Source of the DNA: CADBRN01 sp050944685
GTDB lineage: Bacteria > Bacillota > Clostridia > Lachnospirales > Lachnospiraceae
Direction: 5' to 3'
NCBI GenBank assembly: GCA_050944685.1
Contig: JBMNRP010000004.1
Span: 1-64,000, forward strand
Length of the DNA: 64,000 bases
Position 1 is the first letter of the stretch. Each line of letters starts with the position of its first letter. Position numbers and translations under genes: made by a program. Under the pieces are notes generated by a model. It saw nothing but the letters and a program-made list of their open reading frames with translations. It ran no database searches and was not told the origin of the DNA. Below, one piece after another: positions 54,861 to 62,839 of the stretch.

Positions 54861-56453
54861 ATGAACGAGATGTTCTGTTTTCAGTGTGAACAGACAGCGG
54901 GCTGCAGAGGATGCATGGGAAAAGCAGGAGTCTGCGGGAAAACAGCCGATGTGGCAAAACTTCAGGATCAGCTGACGGGAGCGCTGATCGGGCTGGCACG
55001 TACAACGGATGTCGAAGGAAAGATTCCGGATGAAACGTGGCAGCTCCTGATCGATGGACTTTTCATGACGGTGACCAATGTGAATTTCGACGGGGAATCA
55101 ATCCGGAGAATGATCGGGAAGGTACACAGGCAGAGAAACATCATGGTGTCGCTCGGTGATACGCGTTCGGATTCCTGTGGCAGCAGTGAGGACTATGACA
55201 TGCAAAAGCTCTGGACTGCGGATGAGGATATCCGTTCGCTGAAATCCCTTATCCTGTTCGGACTACGCGGCATGGCCGCTTATGCGCACCACGCGAGAAT
55301 GCTTGGGTTTAAGGATACGGATGTGGATCATTTCTTTGCCCGGGGCCTGTTCGCCATCGGAGAGGAAAAGAAGGCGGACGAGCTTCTTCCGCTTGTTCTG
55401 AAAACCGGAGAGATCAACCTGAAGTGCATGGCTCTTCTTGACAAGGCAAATACAGAGACCTATGGAAATCCTTCGCCGACGACGGTTCCCCTGACGATTG
55501 AGAAAGGGCCGTTCATTGTGGTGACGGGACATGATCTGAAGGATCTGAAGCTTCTCCTCGAACAGACAAAAGATAAGGGGATCCATGTATATACCCACGG
55601 GGAGATGCTCCCGGCTCATGCCTATCCGGAACTGAAGAAATATCCGCAGCTGAAGGGTAATTTCGGAACCGCATGGCAGAATCAACAGAAGGAATTCGCG
55701 GACATTCCGGCTCCGATTCTGTTTACGACGAATTGTCTGATGCCGCCGCGGGATTCTTATAAAGACCGTGTGTTTACGACCGATGTGGTTTCCTTCCCGG
55801 ACGTACAGCATATCGGGGCTGACAAGGATTTTTCGCCGCTGATTGAAAGGGCTCTTGAGCTCGGCGGATATCCGGAGGACCACGCCATGACCGGAATCAA
55901 CGGCGGTCATCAGGTTACAACCGGTTTTGCGCATAATTTTGTCCTGGATCATGCAGGCGAAATAGTGAATGCCGTAAAGGACGGGAAGATCCGTCACTTT
56001 TTCCTTGTCGGAGGATGTGACGGGGCAAAAGCCGGAAGAAGCTATTACACGGAGTTTGTAAAGCAGACTCCGAAGGATTCCATTATCCTGACCCTTGCCT
56101 GCGGAAAGTATCGGTTTAATGATCTTGATCTTGGAACGGTGGCCGGATTTCCGCGCATCATGGATGTCGGACAGTGCAATGACGCCTACAGCGCGATCCA
56201 GATCGCAGCTGCCCTGGCCGATGCATTTGGGTGTTCCGTGAACGAGCTTCCGCTTTCATTTGTTCTCTCATGGTATGAGCAGAAGGCTGTCTGCATTTTG
56301 CTGACGCTGCTGCATCTGGGCATCAGGAATATCCTGCTCGGGCCGTCGCTTCCGGCCTTTATTTCGCCGAATGTCCTCAAAATTCTGGCCGATCGGTATC
56401 AGATCGCTCTGATCAGCACCCCGGAAGAGGATATTAAGAAACTGCTGTCCTGA
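54861..56453 (+). CDS. hcp: Hydroxylamine reductase (hybrid cluster protein)
   Basis: 530 residues, the usual length. N-terminal cysteines in MFCFQCEQTAGCRGCMGKAG for the proximal [4Fe-4S] cluster. Hybrid-cluster ligands are spread through the C-terminal half, including ITGINGGHQVTTGF, FFLVGGCDGAKAGR, ILTLACGKYRFN and MDVGQCNDAYSA. It reduces NO or hydroxylamine and helps anaerobes resist nitrosative stress. The second of two ATGs (54861) is preferred because GGAGG lies 8 bases upstream; the first (54855) is too close. Confidence 0.94.
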   Translation: MNEMFCFQCEQTAGCRGCMGKAGVCGKTADVAKLQDQLTGALIGLARTTDVEGKIPDETWQLLIDGLFMTVTNVNFDGESIRRMIGKVHRQRNIMVSLGDTRSDSCGSSEDYDMQKLWTADEDIRSLKSLILFGLRGMAAYAHHARMLGFKDTDVDHFFARGLFAIGEEKKADELLPLVLKTGEINLKCMALLDKANTETYGNPSPTTVPLTIEKGPFIVVTGHDLKDLKLLLEQTKDKGIHVYTHGEMLPAHAYPELKKYPQLKGNFGTAWQNQQKEFADIPAPILFTTNCLMPPRDSYKDRVFTTDVVSFPDVQHIGADKDFSPLIERALELGGYPEDHAMTGINGGHQVTTGFAHNFVLDHAGEIVNAVKDGKIRHFFLVGGCDGAKAGRSYYTEFVKQTPKDSIILTLACGKYRFNDLDLGTVAGFPRIMDVGQCNDAYSAIQIAAALADAFGCSVNELPLSFVLSWYEQKAVCILLTLLHLGIRNILLGPSLPAFISPNVLKILADRYQIALISTPEEDIKKLLS

Positions 56454-56464
56454 AACTGTGGAAA

Positions 56465-56761
56465 ATGCGAGGAAAGAATTACAGAGGATGGCCATTGATG
56501 GCGTGTATGGAAGAGCTTCCGGATCGGCATGAGCAGAATAAAAAGCTTCCGTCTTTGCTTGATGCCAATCTGCAGCATATGATCAACTGGGACACATACT
56601 GCCGGCGATATCAGAAAGAAATAGCGGAATCTCATGCAGTTGATCATTTTCAGAATGAGTATAAAGATTACCGGCATATATGTATTCTGGGGACAGCTAC
56701 GAGAAAGAGGAAAAGTCACAGTGAAGTACTTGTAAGATTGCTGAACGCGAATCCGCTGTAG
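56465..56761 (+). CDS. Small unrecognised open frame after hcp
   Basis: 98 codons (RGKNYRGWPLMACMEELPDR…, ending KRKSHSEVLVRLLNANPL), 12 bases after hcp. Hydrophilic, three cysteines, no known motif. GAGG just before the ATG is poor. It might be a real partner of hcp or chance. Confidence 0.3.
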   Translation: MRGKNYRGWPLMACMEELPDRHEQNKKLPSLLDANLQHMINWDTYCRRYQKEIAESHAVDHFQNEYKDYRHICILGTATRKRKSHSEVLVRLLNANPL

Positions 56762-56805
56762 TTTTTATCTGGAATTTCTTGAAACACGGCATCGAAAATA
56801 TTACA

Positions 56806-56843
56806 GCCCGGGAATGGCCTGAAAAGCCGTTCCCGGGCCTTTT
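56806..56843 (+). terminator. Terminator after the hcp unit
   Basis: GCCCGGGAA pairs perfectly with TTCCCGGGC across a 15-base loop and is followed by CTTTTA. It lies between convergent genes. Confidence 0.85.
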
Positions 56844-56852
56844 ACTAAATTA

Positions 56853-58811
56853 TTAAGCTGTGCCCGGAAAAAAAGCGCGGACCGCATTGTATGTGTACTC
56901 CGTAACGGCGGTGCCGTCGTGGGAGTAGCCGTCTTTTACGCGGAAGGCAAAGTTCCCGTTTTCCGGATCTTCATCGATGCTGGTGAAATAATCAGAGTCT
57001 GCCATTTTCTGTGTGCGGTCGCTGTCGTAACTATAGGCGAAATCATCTGTCCCGGTCATGACCAATACAAAGTATTCGGACGGGTCATGATCTTCAGCGG
57101 CCTGCCATATTTTTTCGTCATCCAGCGACGTGCCGCAGCTCATCGGTGAGAAATAACGGAACTCATCCAGGCAGTACTCAAAGGTGCGCCATGTGGTCAC
57201 GGAACCCATGGAAAAACCGACGAATGCCCGATGGTCGCGGGATGCCTCCAGGATCTCTGTGGTAATCGCAGAGCTGCCGCCTGTTTCTTCCTGCGCATAG
57301 GTGTGATATTGGCTCTCGACAGCCGGCATCAGATCGTTCAGAAGTTCGTTATGATAATTTTCCGTGAGCTCCAGAGCGAGACTGAAATCGGCCGCGTCAT
57401 CTTCGCTGGTGTTGTTATAAGTCGGGCAGACCATGATCAGCGGTTCGATCTCGCCGTTCGCGATGGCGTTGTCCAGGATGTTTTTGAAGCCGGAAGGGTT
57501 GCTGACGCTTCCGAGCAGCGTGTTCTCCGTAGACCACCCGCCGTGCATGTTATAGACGATATCGTATGGCTTGTTTTCATCATAATCATAAGGCAGGTAG
57601 ACGATCGCATGTTTGGTGAGCGGCGTCGACTTGTCATCGTACGAAAAAGATTCCCAGGTGTCGTAAGAAAGATCGACAAGCGTGCCGGGCTGGTCGGAAC
57701 GATCCGTGTATTCGTCCGGTACGGATTCGATTTCCTCCGGAATCTGTACAGCTGTCGAAGACGAATCCGGGGAGGAAGGTGTGGTCATATGATTCTCCCA
57801 GAACGAAACAGCATGGTTCACCCATCCTTCTGCGACTGTACCCTGTCCGAGACCAAATCCGTGAGGCAGACCGTCAAAAATTTCAATCTCAGCATCGGTA
57901 CCATTTGCCCTGATGGCGTCGATCCGGTCCTGCATCACCTGATCGTCAGCGATGCTGTCAGCTGTACCTACATTTGCATAGGTGGGCGGCTCGCTGCCGG
58001 TGACTTCGGAGAGACCGGTGTACTGTGTCACAACGATCGCCGGCTGCGGATATGCTTTCTCGCCATAAGCAGCTGTTCCTTCGGCCCCGACCCAGGCGGC
58101 CATACGGGCGCCCGCGGATCCGCCCCAAAGAGAATAATCCGTCATATCGATCTGCATGTCACCGGCATGCTCCTCCAGAAACGCGATGGTATGCGCGAGA
58201 TCTTCACAGGCAGTCTGTGCTCCCGGACGGTAGATCAGCGCAATGGCGTTATATCCCATCTTCGAAAGCTCCAGTGCGACGGGAAAACTGTCCTGCATCG
58301 CACCGACATAGGCAAATCCGCCGCCGGCATTTACGATGGCCGTTTTCGCCCCGGGATTACCGCGGAAGAAAAAGATCCCGGTGTCCGCTTTCGCAGGATC
58401 TTCCGCTTTCTCTTCGTCGGAATAGATATCGTAGAAGACCGGATTTCCCTGCTGCGTATTCTGATAAAAATAATTGACAATTTCTACCGTTTTTTCCGGA
58501 TTGATGTCGTTGTACCAGGTGAGCTGCAGTTCCCCCAATGTGTCTCCGCTGTAATAGCTTTCGTCTGTCGGAAAAATCAGTCGCCCCCAGTCATCGAAGG
58601 AGGGCTCGTTTATCACATCGCCGATGGGTGTGTTTTCGGTAAACGGGCCGCTGGACACCTCTGTATCATCCGGGTTTTCAGAAGCAGAAGATACAGAGAT
58701 ATCCTGGGATCCGGATGATGTTCCTCCGGCTGTCGCGGGTTCGCCACAGGCCGTCAGAAGAACGGAGAGCACAAGCGGCAACGCAATTTGCGCCATTGGC
58801 TTTTTCCTCAT
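56853..58811 (-). CDS. Secreted two-domain esterase lipoprotein
   Basis: 652 residues from the ATG at 58811 (GGAGA 6 bases upstream). Signal peptide with lipobox LLTACG (Cys about 22). Residues about 60-340 are an alpha/beta hydrolase with nucleophile WGGSAGA near 195 and histidine in GLPHGFGLGQGT. Residues about 375-650 are an esterase-D/feruloyl-esterase-like domain with NMHGGWSTENT near 420 and nucleophile VGFSMGSVT near 525. The two domains are joined by a Ser/Thr/Pro linker. It likely removes acyl groups from plant polysaccharides at the cell surface. The first domain is a paralog of the protein at 59886. Confidence 0.85.
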   Translation of the reverse strand: MRKKPMAQIALPLVLSVLLTACGEPATAGGTSSGSQDISVSSASENPDDTEVSSGPFTENTPIGDVINEPSFDDWGRLIFPTDESYYSGDTLGELQLTWYNDINPEKTVEIVNYFYQNTQQGNPVFYDIYSDEEKAEDPAKADTGIFFFRGNPGAKTAIVNAGGGFAYVGAMQDSFPVALELSKMGYNAIALIYRPGAQTACEDLAHTIAFLEEHAGDMQIDMTDYSLWGGSAGARMAAWVGAEGTAAYGEKAYPQPAIVVTQYTGLSEVTGSEPPTYANVGTADSIADDQVMQDRIDAIRANGTDAEIEIFDGLPHGFGLGQGTVAEGWVNHAVSFWENHMTTPSSPDSSSTAVQIPEEIESVPDEYTDRSDQPGTLVDLSYDTWESFSYDDKSTPLTKHAIVYLPYDYDENKPYDIVYNMHGGWSTENTLLGSVSNPSGFKNILDNAIANGEIEPLIMVCPTYNNTSEDDAADFSLALELTENYHNELLNDLMPAVESQYHTYAQEETGGSSAITTEILEASRDHRAFVGFSMGSVTTWRTFEYCLDEFRYFSPMSCGTSLDDEKIWQAAEDHDPSEYFVLVMTGTDDFAYSYDSDRTQKMADSDYFTSIDEDPENGNFAFRVKDGYSHDGTAVTEYTYNAVRAFFPGTA

Positions 58812-58835
58812 ATGCATTCTCCTGTCCGGGTGTTA

Positions 58836-59684
58836 TTATTCCTGTGCGTCAAAATCAGGTGCCATGTGAAGGTATCCCTGAAGCGCGGCCTCCGTCTGCG
58901 TGTAGTAGCGTTTATTTTTATTGACGGCGGCTATGGCTGCCATATCCTCAGGGGTCAGGGAAAAATCAAACAGATCGATATTGTCCCGGATATGCTGCGG
59001 GTTGCGTGACCCCGGGATCACGATATGTCCGGACTGAATGTGCCAGCGGAGAATGATCTGAGCGTTGCTCTTACTGTATTTTTTACCGAGTTCTGTAAAG
59101 ACGGGTTCGTTCACAAGATTTTTGTCGCCGTGTCCGAGCGGATACCAGGCCATGATAACGGCGCCGATGGTTTTCAGATATTCTTTCAATTCCGTCTGAG
59201 GGTAATAGGGATGCGCTTCAACCTGTATTACCGCCGGTTTGATTTCTTCCGTTTCTGCAATCTCGCGGATTTCTTTGACGGAGAAGTTGGAAAGACCGAG
59301 AGAGCGGACTTTTCCGGCTTTCACGGCATCCTCCATCGCACGATAAGCTCCTTTTACGTCGCCGACAGGCTGATGCAGAAAGAGCAGATCGATGTAGTCT
59401 GTACCGAGACGCTTCAGCGTCGAGTCGATTGCGTTGGCCGCATCGGTATAAATGCTGGGCCAGAGTTTTGTGGATACATAGATCTCTTTGCGATTGACGC
59501 CGGCTCTTGTGATTCCGCGTCCGACCGCTTTCTCGTTCATATAGGCATTCGCCGTATCTACCATCGTGTATCCGTCCGTGAAAGCATGGAATACGGCTTC
59601 CTCGGCATCTTTCGGCGACATCATGAAAGTTCCGATTCCTGCCGCGGGGATGATTGTTCCATTGTTCAGTGTAAAAGTTTCCAT
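58836..59684 (-). CDS. Aldo/keto reductase (2,5-diketogluconate reductase type)
   Basis: 282 residues. Tetrad residues in MVDTANAYMNEKAVG (Asp, Tyr about 45-50), VSTKLWPSIY (Lys about 72) and LLFLHQPVGD (His about 105). NADPH site IVIPGSRNPQHIRDN near 237. Reduces an aldehyde or ketone in the cytoplasm. GGAGG lies before the start. It precedes the esterase lipoprotein by 24 bases on the same strand and is probably co-transcribed with it. Confidence 0.87.
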   Translation of the reverse strand: METFTLNNGTIIPAAGIGTFMMSPKDAEEAVFHAFTDGYTMVDTANAYMNEKAVGRGITRAGVNRKEIYVSTKLWPSIYTDAANAIDSTLKRLGTDYIDLLFLHQPVGDVKGAYRAMEDAVKAGKVRSLGLSNFSVKEIREIAETEEIKPAVIQVEAHPYYPQTELKEYLKTIGAVIMAWYPLGHGDKNLVNEPVFTELGKKYSKSNAQIILRWHIQSGHIVIPGSRNPQHIRDNIDLFDFSLTPEDMAAIAAVNKNKRYYTQTEAALQGYLHMAPDFDAQE

Positions 59685-59737
59685 TTATTAAATACCTCCT
59701 TGTTTGAGATGATTATACCGGCGGAAACGCGGGAATA

Positions 59738-59800
59738 ACAGAATCAATCCTGTATAGTTCTATTCATAGTATGAATGGCAGATTGCAGAATTGATTCTGT
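59738..59800. promoter_or_regulatory. Large dyad in the divergent AKR/hydrolase promoter region
   Basis: ACAGAATCAAT (59738-59748) is the perfect inverse of ATTGATTCTGT (59790-59800). Nested between them is ATTCAT-AGT-ATGAAT (59762-59776). This lies between the leftward AKR and the rightward hydrolase genes. It could be the binding region of the LysR protein encoded at 61905, since that family often binds two half-sites. Confidence 0.5.
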
Positions 59801-59885
59801 ACCTGCCGGCTGATCAGGACCTATACTTGGTTCATACATAGCGAAAATGAGTTTGTTGAAAAAAGATGATTGAGACAGGGAAAAC

Positions 59886-60770
59886 ATGATGGAAGAATTT
59901 TTCACAGTAGATTCGACGGTGGGCGATGTCGTACGGAATCCGGTTTTTGACGGGTTCGGGCGGCTTCTTTTTCCCGTGGATATCAATATTCCGGAAACGA
60001 TGACACTGCGTGAAGTAAGTACCAGCCGAACATTTCTCTGGTATTCCGATATTCATCCGGACAAGACGGTGGAGATTGTTAATGAGCTGTATTACAGAGT
60101 GGAGAACGGAGAAAGGATATATTATCCAATCTATTCGGAAGATGAAATACGGAAAAATCCTGAAAGGAGAAACACCGGCCTGTTCTTTCTCAGGGGAAAT
60201 CCCAAAGAAAAATTTGCAGTACTGAATGCGGGCGGCGGATTTTTTTATGTTGCCGCGATGCATGACAGTTTTCCGCACGCTCTGGAGCTCTGCCGGAAGG
60301 GATACAATGCGTTTGTGATGATCTACCGTCCTGAAACACCCTGGCAGGATCTGGGACGCGCTATCTGCTTTATCGAAGACCATGCAGAGAAACTCGGGGT
60401 CGATCCCTGCGGGTATTCCCTGTGGGGCGGTTCTGCCGGAGCCAGAATGGCAGCCGTGCTTGGAAATTCAGAATATCAAAGGCAGATCACCGGAAGAGAA
60501 CTTCCTCGTGCCGGTGCTGTGATTATGCAGTATACGGGGTATGATGCGGTATCTCGTTATGACGCACCTACTTATGCGTGCGTCGGTACTTCCGACGGAA
60601 TCGCATGGTGGGGCGGAATGAAAAAACGGCTTCAAAAGCTGAACCGTCTCGGTGTGCCGACAGAATTTCATGCCTACTCCGGACTTCGGCACGGTTTTGG
60701 CATCGGGACGGGAACCGCTGCCGAGGGATGGATTGACGATGCTGTCCGTTTCTGGGAAAAGAATGCATAA
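59886..60770 (+). CDS. Alpha/beta hydrolase, paralog of the lipoprotein's first domain
   Basis: 294 residues, no signal peptide. Nucleophile LWGGSAGARMAA near 178, acid region and histidine in GLRHGFGIGTGTAAEGW near 260-276. Large parts match the N-terminal half of the 56853-58811 lipoprotein (HPDKTVEIVN, NAGGGFFYVAAMHDSFP, YSLWGGSAGARMAA). It is therefore a duplicated module kept in the cytoplasm. Likely an esterase acting on imported acylated sugars. The start may be 59886 or the codon after it. Confidence 0.82.
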   Translation: MMEEFFTVDSTVGDVVRNPVFDGFGRLLFPVDINIPETMTLREVSTSRTFLWYSDIHPDKTVEIVNELYYRVENGERIYYPIYSEDEIRKNPERRNTGLFFLRGNPKEKFAVLNAGGGFFYVAAMHDSFPHALELCRKGYNAFVMIYRPETPWQDLGRAICFIEDHAEKLGVDPCGYSLWGGSAGARMAAVLGNSEYQRQITGRELPRAGAVIMQYTGYDAVSRYDAPTYACVGTSDGIAWWGGMKKRLQKLNRLGVPTEFHAYSGLRHGFGIGTGTAAEGWIDDAVRFWEKNA

Positions 60771-60835
60771 AGCGGAAGATTGCGCGAAGCAGAAAGCTTA
60801 CTATACATTTCATGAAATCTGTAATTCAGAATTAA

Positions 60836-60906
60836 TATTGTACAATAACGCGTAGCCATTTTATGATGTGGATGTAATCGAATGAGAGGCCCATGAAAAG
60901 TCATGG
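60836..60906 (+). promoter_or_regulatory. Two palindromes upstream of the flavodoxin gene
   Basis: TATTGTACAATA (60836-60847) is a perfect 12-bp palindrome. CCATGA-AAAG-TCATGG (60891-60906) is a second, hairpin-forming one. They suggest separate regulation of the flavodoxin gene 40 bases further on. Confidence 0.35.
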
Positions 60907-60945
60907 ACAGATAGTAAAAAAATGGAATCAGAAAGGATGAGCAAC

Positions 60946-61659
60946 ATGAAAAAATCTGCAACAGTGATAACCAGTTTTGTTATTGCAGCAGGTCTGCTGG
61001 CCGGATGCGGATCTGCATCCGGCAGTCAGAGCAGTACTTCTTCCTCAGCTTCTTCTGCCGGAACGTCACAGTCCTCTGAAACAGAGATAACCGATGTGTC
61101 TGGGGAATCCAATGCCGTCTCTTCATCCGTGAATACCCGATCTGAAGCGTCATCGGCTGACGGAGCGGGATCGAATGTCCTGGTTGTTTATTATTCGGCG
61201 ACCGGAAATACAGAAGGCGTTGCACAGGTGATTGCCGATGCGACAGGAGCGGAAATTTTCGAGATCACACCGGTTGAGCCTTACACGGAGGATGATCTGG
61301 ACTGGTCGGATGATAACAGCCGTGTATCCCAGGAGCATAATGACGAATCCCTTCAGGATCAGGTAGAACTGACCACAACGGATGTGGACAACTGGGATTC
61401 TTATGATACCGTCTTTATCGGTTATCCGATCTGGTGGGGAATTGCTGCATGGCCGGTTAATCAGTTTGTCCAGAATAATGATTTTTCCGGCAAGACGGTA
61501 ATTCCATTCTGCACATCGGCATCCTCCGGAATCGGTGAAAGCGGTGAATTGCTGGCAGATATGGCGGGTACCGGCGACTGGCAGGACGGTGAGCGGTTCT
61601 CTTCCTCGCCGGACGAATCCGAGGTGACATCATGGGCACAGAGCGTTATCGGAGAGTAA
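60946..61659 (+). CDS. Flavodoxin-domain lipoprotein
   Basis: 237 residues from the ATG at 60946 (AAAGGA about 9 bases upstream). Signal peptide with lipobox LLAGCG, then a Ser/Thr-rich linker of about 50 residues, then a flavodoxin domain: YYSATGNTEGVAQV as phosphate loop near 85, YPIWWGIAAWPVNQF near 168 and the FCTSASSGIG loop near 196. Flavodoxins are normally cytoplasmic; this one is predicted to be anchored outside, which suggests extracellular electron transfer or reduction of a surface substrate. Confidence 0.87.
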   Translation: MKKSATVITSFVIAAGLLAGCGSASGSQSSTSSSASSAGTSQSSETEITDVSGESNAVSSSVNTRSEASSADGAGSNVLVVYYSATGNTEGVAQVIADATGAEIFEITPVEPYTEDDLDWSDDNSRVSQEHNDESLQDQVELTTTDVDNWDSYDTVFIGYPIWWGIAAWPVNQFVQNNDFSGKTVIPFCTSASSGIGESGELLADMAGTGDWQDGERFSSSPDESEVTSWAQSVIGE

Positions 61660-61717
61660 AAAGAACAGGCTGAGAAGCAGATGAAATAATCTCTATTAAA
61701 TTCAGATGGAAAGAATC

Positions 61718-61768
61718 AAATCCCGTGGATGACCTGACGTATAATAATTGATCGTCCGCGGGATTTTT
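61718..61768 (+). terminator. Terminator after the flavodoxin gene
   Basis: AAATCCCGTGGATGA pairs with TCGTCCGCGGGATTT through G-U pairs across an ~18-base loop and ends in TTTTT. Confidence 0.7.
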
Positions 61769-61904
61769 GCTGTTTCCGGAATGCAAAATCAGAATAGTGA
61801 ACTTTCTATTATTCCAGGACTGAGTTATACTGATTTCGTATCGAAAGATCAGATGAACCGTGCGCAGCGATCATGAATTCCGGTGGAACAGGAAAGGAGA
61901 CAGC

Positions 61905-62762
61905 ATGCTTACCTACGAGGAACTGCACTATTTTGTGGCATTTGCCGAGTACGGAACCCTGACCGAAGTAGCGGAGAACTATATGATCTCTCAGCCGACG
62001 ATCACACGGGCGATGAAAAAGGCAGAAGAAATGTTCGGGGTTCCGCTATTCAACCGAACCAAAAACAGTATCAGCCTGAATGAAAATGGTGAACTGGCAG
62101 CGGAAGAAATCAGACGACTGTTGAAGCAGACCGATGAGATGATCGAACGCGTGCGCGCCCATGACAGGGCCGGAAGAACGATCTCGGTCGGCACTGCGGC
62201 TGCCGTCGAACTGCCCGGCCTGATCGGAAAAATCTCACGCGCTTTTCCCGAGAAGGCAATCTCGACCGAACCCGGTCTGCCTCACGATCTTGAAAATGGA
62301 TTGGAACAGGATCGATATCAGCTGATTATTCTTCCTTATGATCCGACAGACAGCGTTAATCATGAAGAAGGAAGTGCTGCTCTGTATGCCCGGCGAATCG
62401 GGGAAGAGCATCTGATGTTCTATCTGCCGGTAAATCATCCGCTTGCGGGAAAGAAGACGCTGCGTTTGTCCGATATGAACGGGGAAAACCTCCTCCTGTT
62501 TTCAGACATCGGATTCTGGGCGGAGATTGTGCGGAAAAAGATGCCGGATTCCCGTTTTCTGGTGCAGAGTGAGAGATATACTTTTGAAGAACTGATTGAG
62601 AATTCCGTTCTGCCATGCTTCGTCACAGATCTTACCGTGGAAGGAATGCAAGGTAACGACAGCCGTGTCGCCGTGCCGATCTCGGATCAGGAAGTCAATG
62701 TCACATACTATCTCACCTGTAAAAAGAACAGGCTGCAACAGCTGAAGGCCGTTTTCCAATAA
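61905..62762 (+). CDS. LysR-family regulator
   Basis: 285 residues from the ATG at 61905 (AAGGAG about 7 bases upstream; the longer reading from 61860 lacks a site). Helix-turn-helix TLTEVAENYMISQPTITRAM near 18-37 and a LysR effector domain (ISVGTAAAVELPGLI near 92). LysR proteins with flavodoxin, aldo/keto reductase, alcohol dehydrogenase and hydrolase genes around them are common in clostridia. Control of this 56.8-64 kb group is therefore likely. Confidence 0.87.
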   Translation: MLTYEELHYFVAFAEYGTLTEVAENYMISQPTITRAMKKAEEMFGVPLFNRTKNSISLNENGELAAEEIRRLLKQTDEMIERVRAHDRAGRTISVGTAAAVELPGLIGKISRAFPEKAISTEPGLPHDLENGLEQDRYQLIILPYDPTDSVNHEEGSAALYARRIGEEHLMFYLPVNHPLAGKKTLRLSDMNGENLLLFSDIGFWAEIVRKKMPDSRFLVQSERYTFEELIENSVLPCFVTDLTVEGMQGNDSRVAVPISDQEVNVTYYLTCKKNRLQQLKAVFQ

Positions 62763-62802
62763 AAAAGCGGAGCCGCACGATTTGATTTGCGGCTCCGCTT
62801 TT
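62763..62802. terminator. Bidirectional terminator between LysR and alcohol dehydrogenase
   Basis: AAAAGCGGAGCCGCA pairs perfectly with TGCGGCTCCGCTTTT over 15 bp with a 10-base loop, with A- and T-runs at both ends. It serves both convergent genes. Confidence 0.92.
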
Positions 62803-62839
62803 GTGCGAGATGACCCGATACATCCTTTGTGCGGGATGA

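Noticed and set aside
57231..58718. 495-codon plus-strand frame opposite the esterase lipoprotein
   Set aside because: No signal or motif; the minus strand shows lipobox and two nucleophile elbows.
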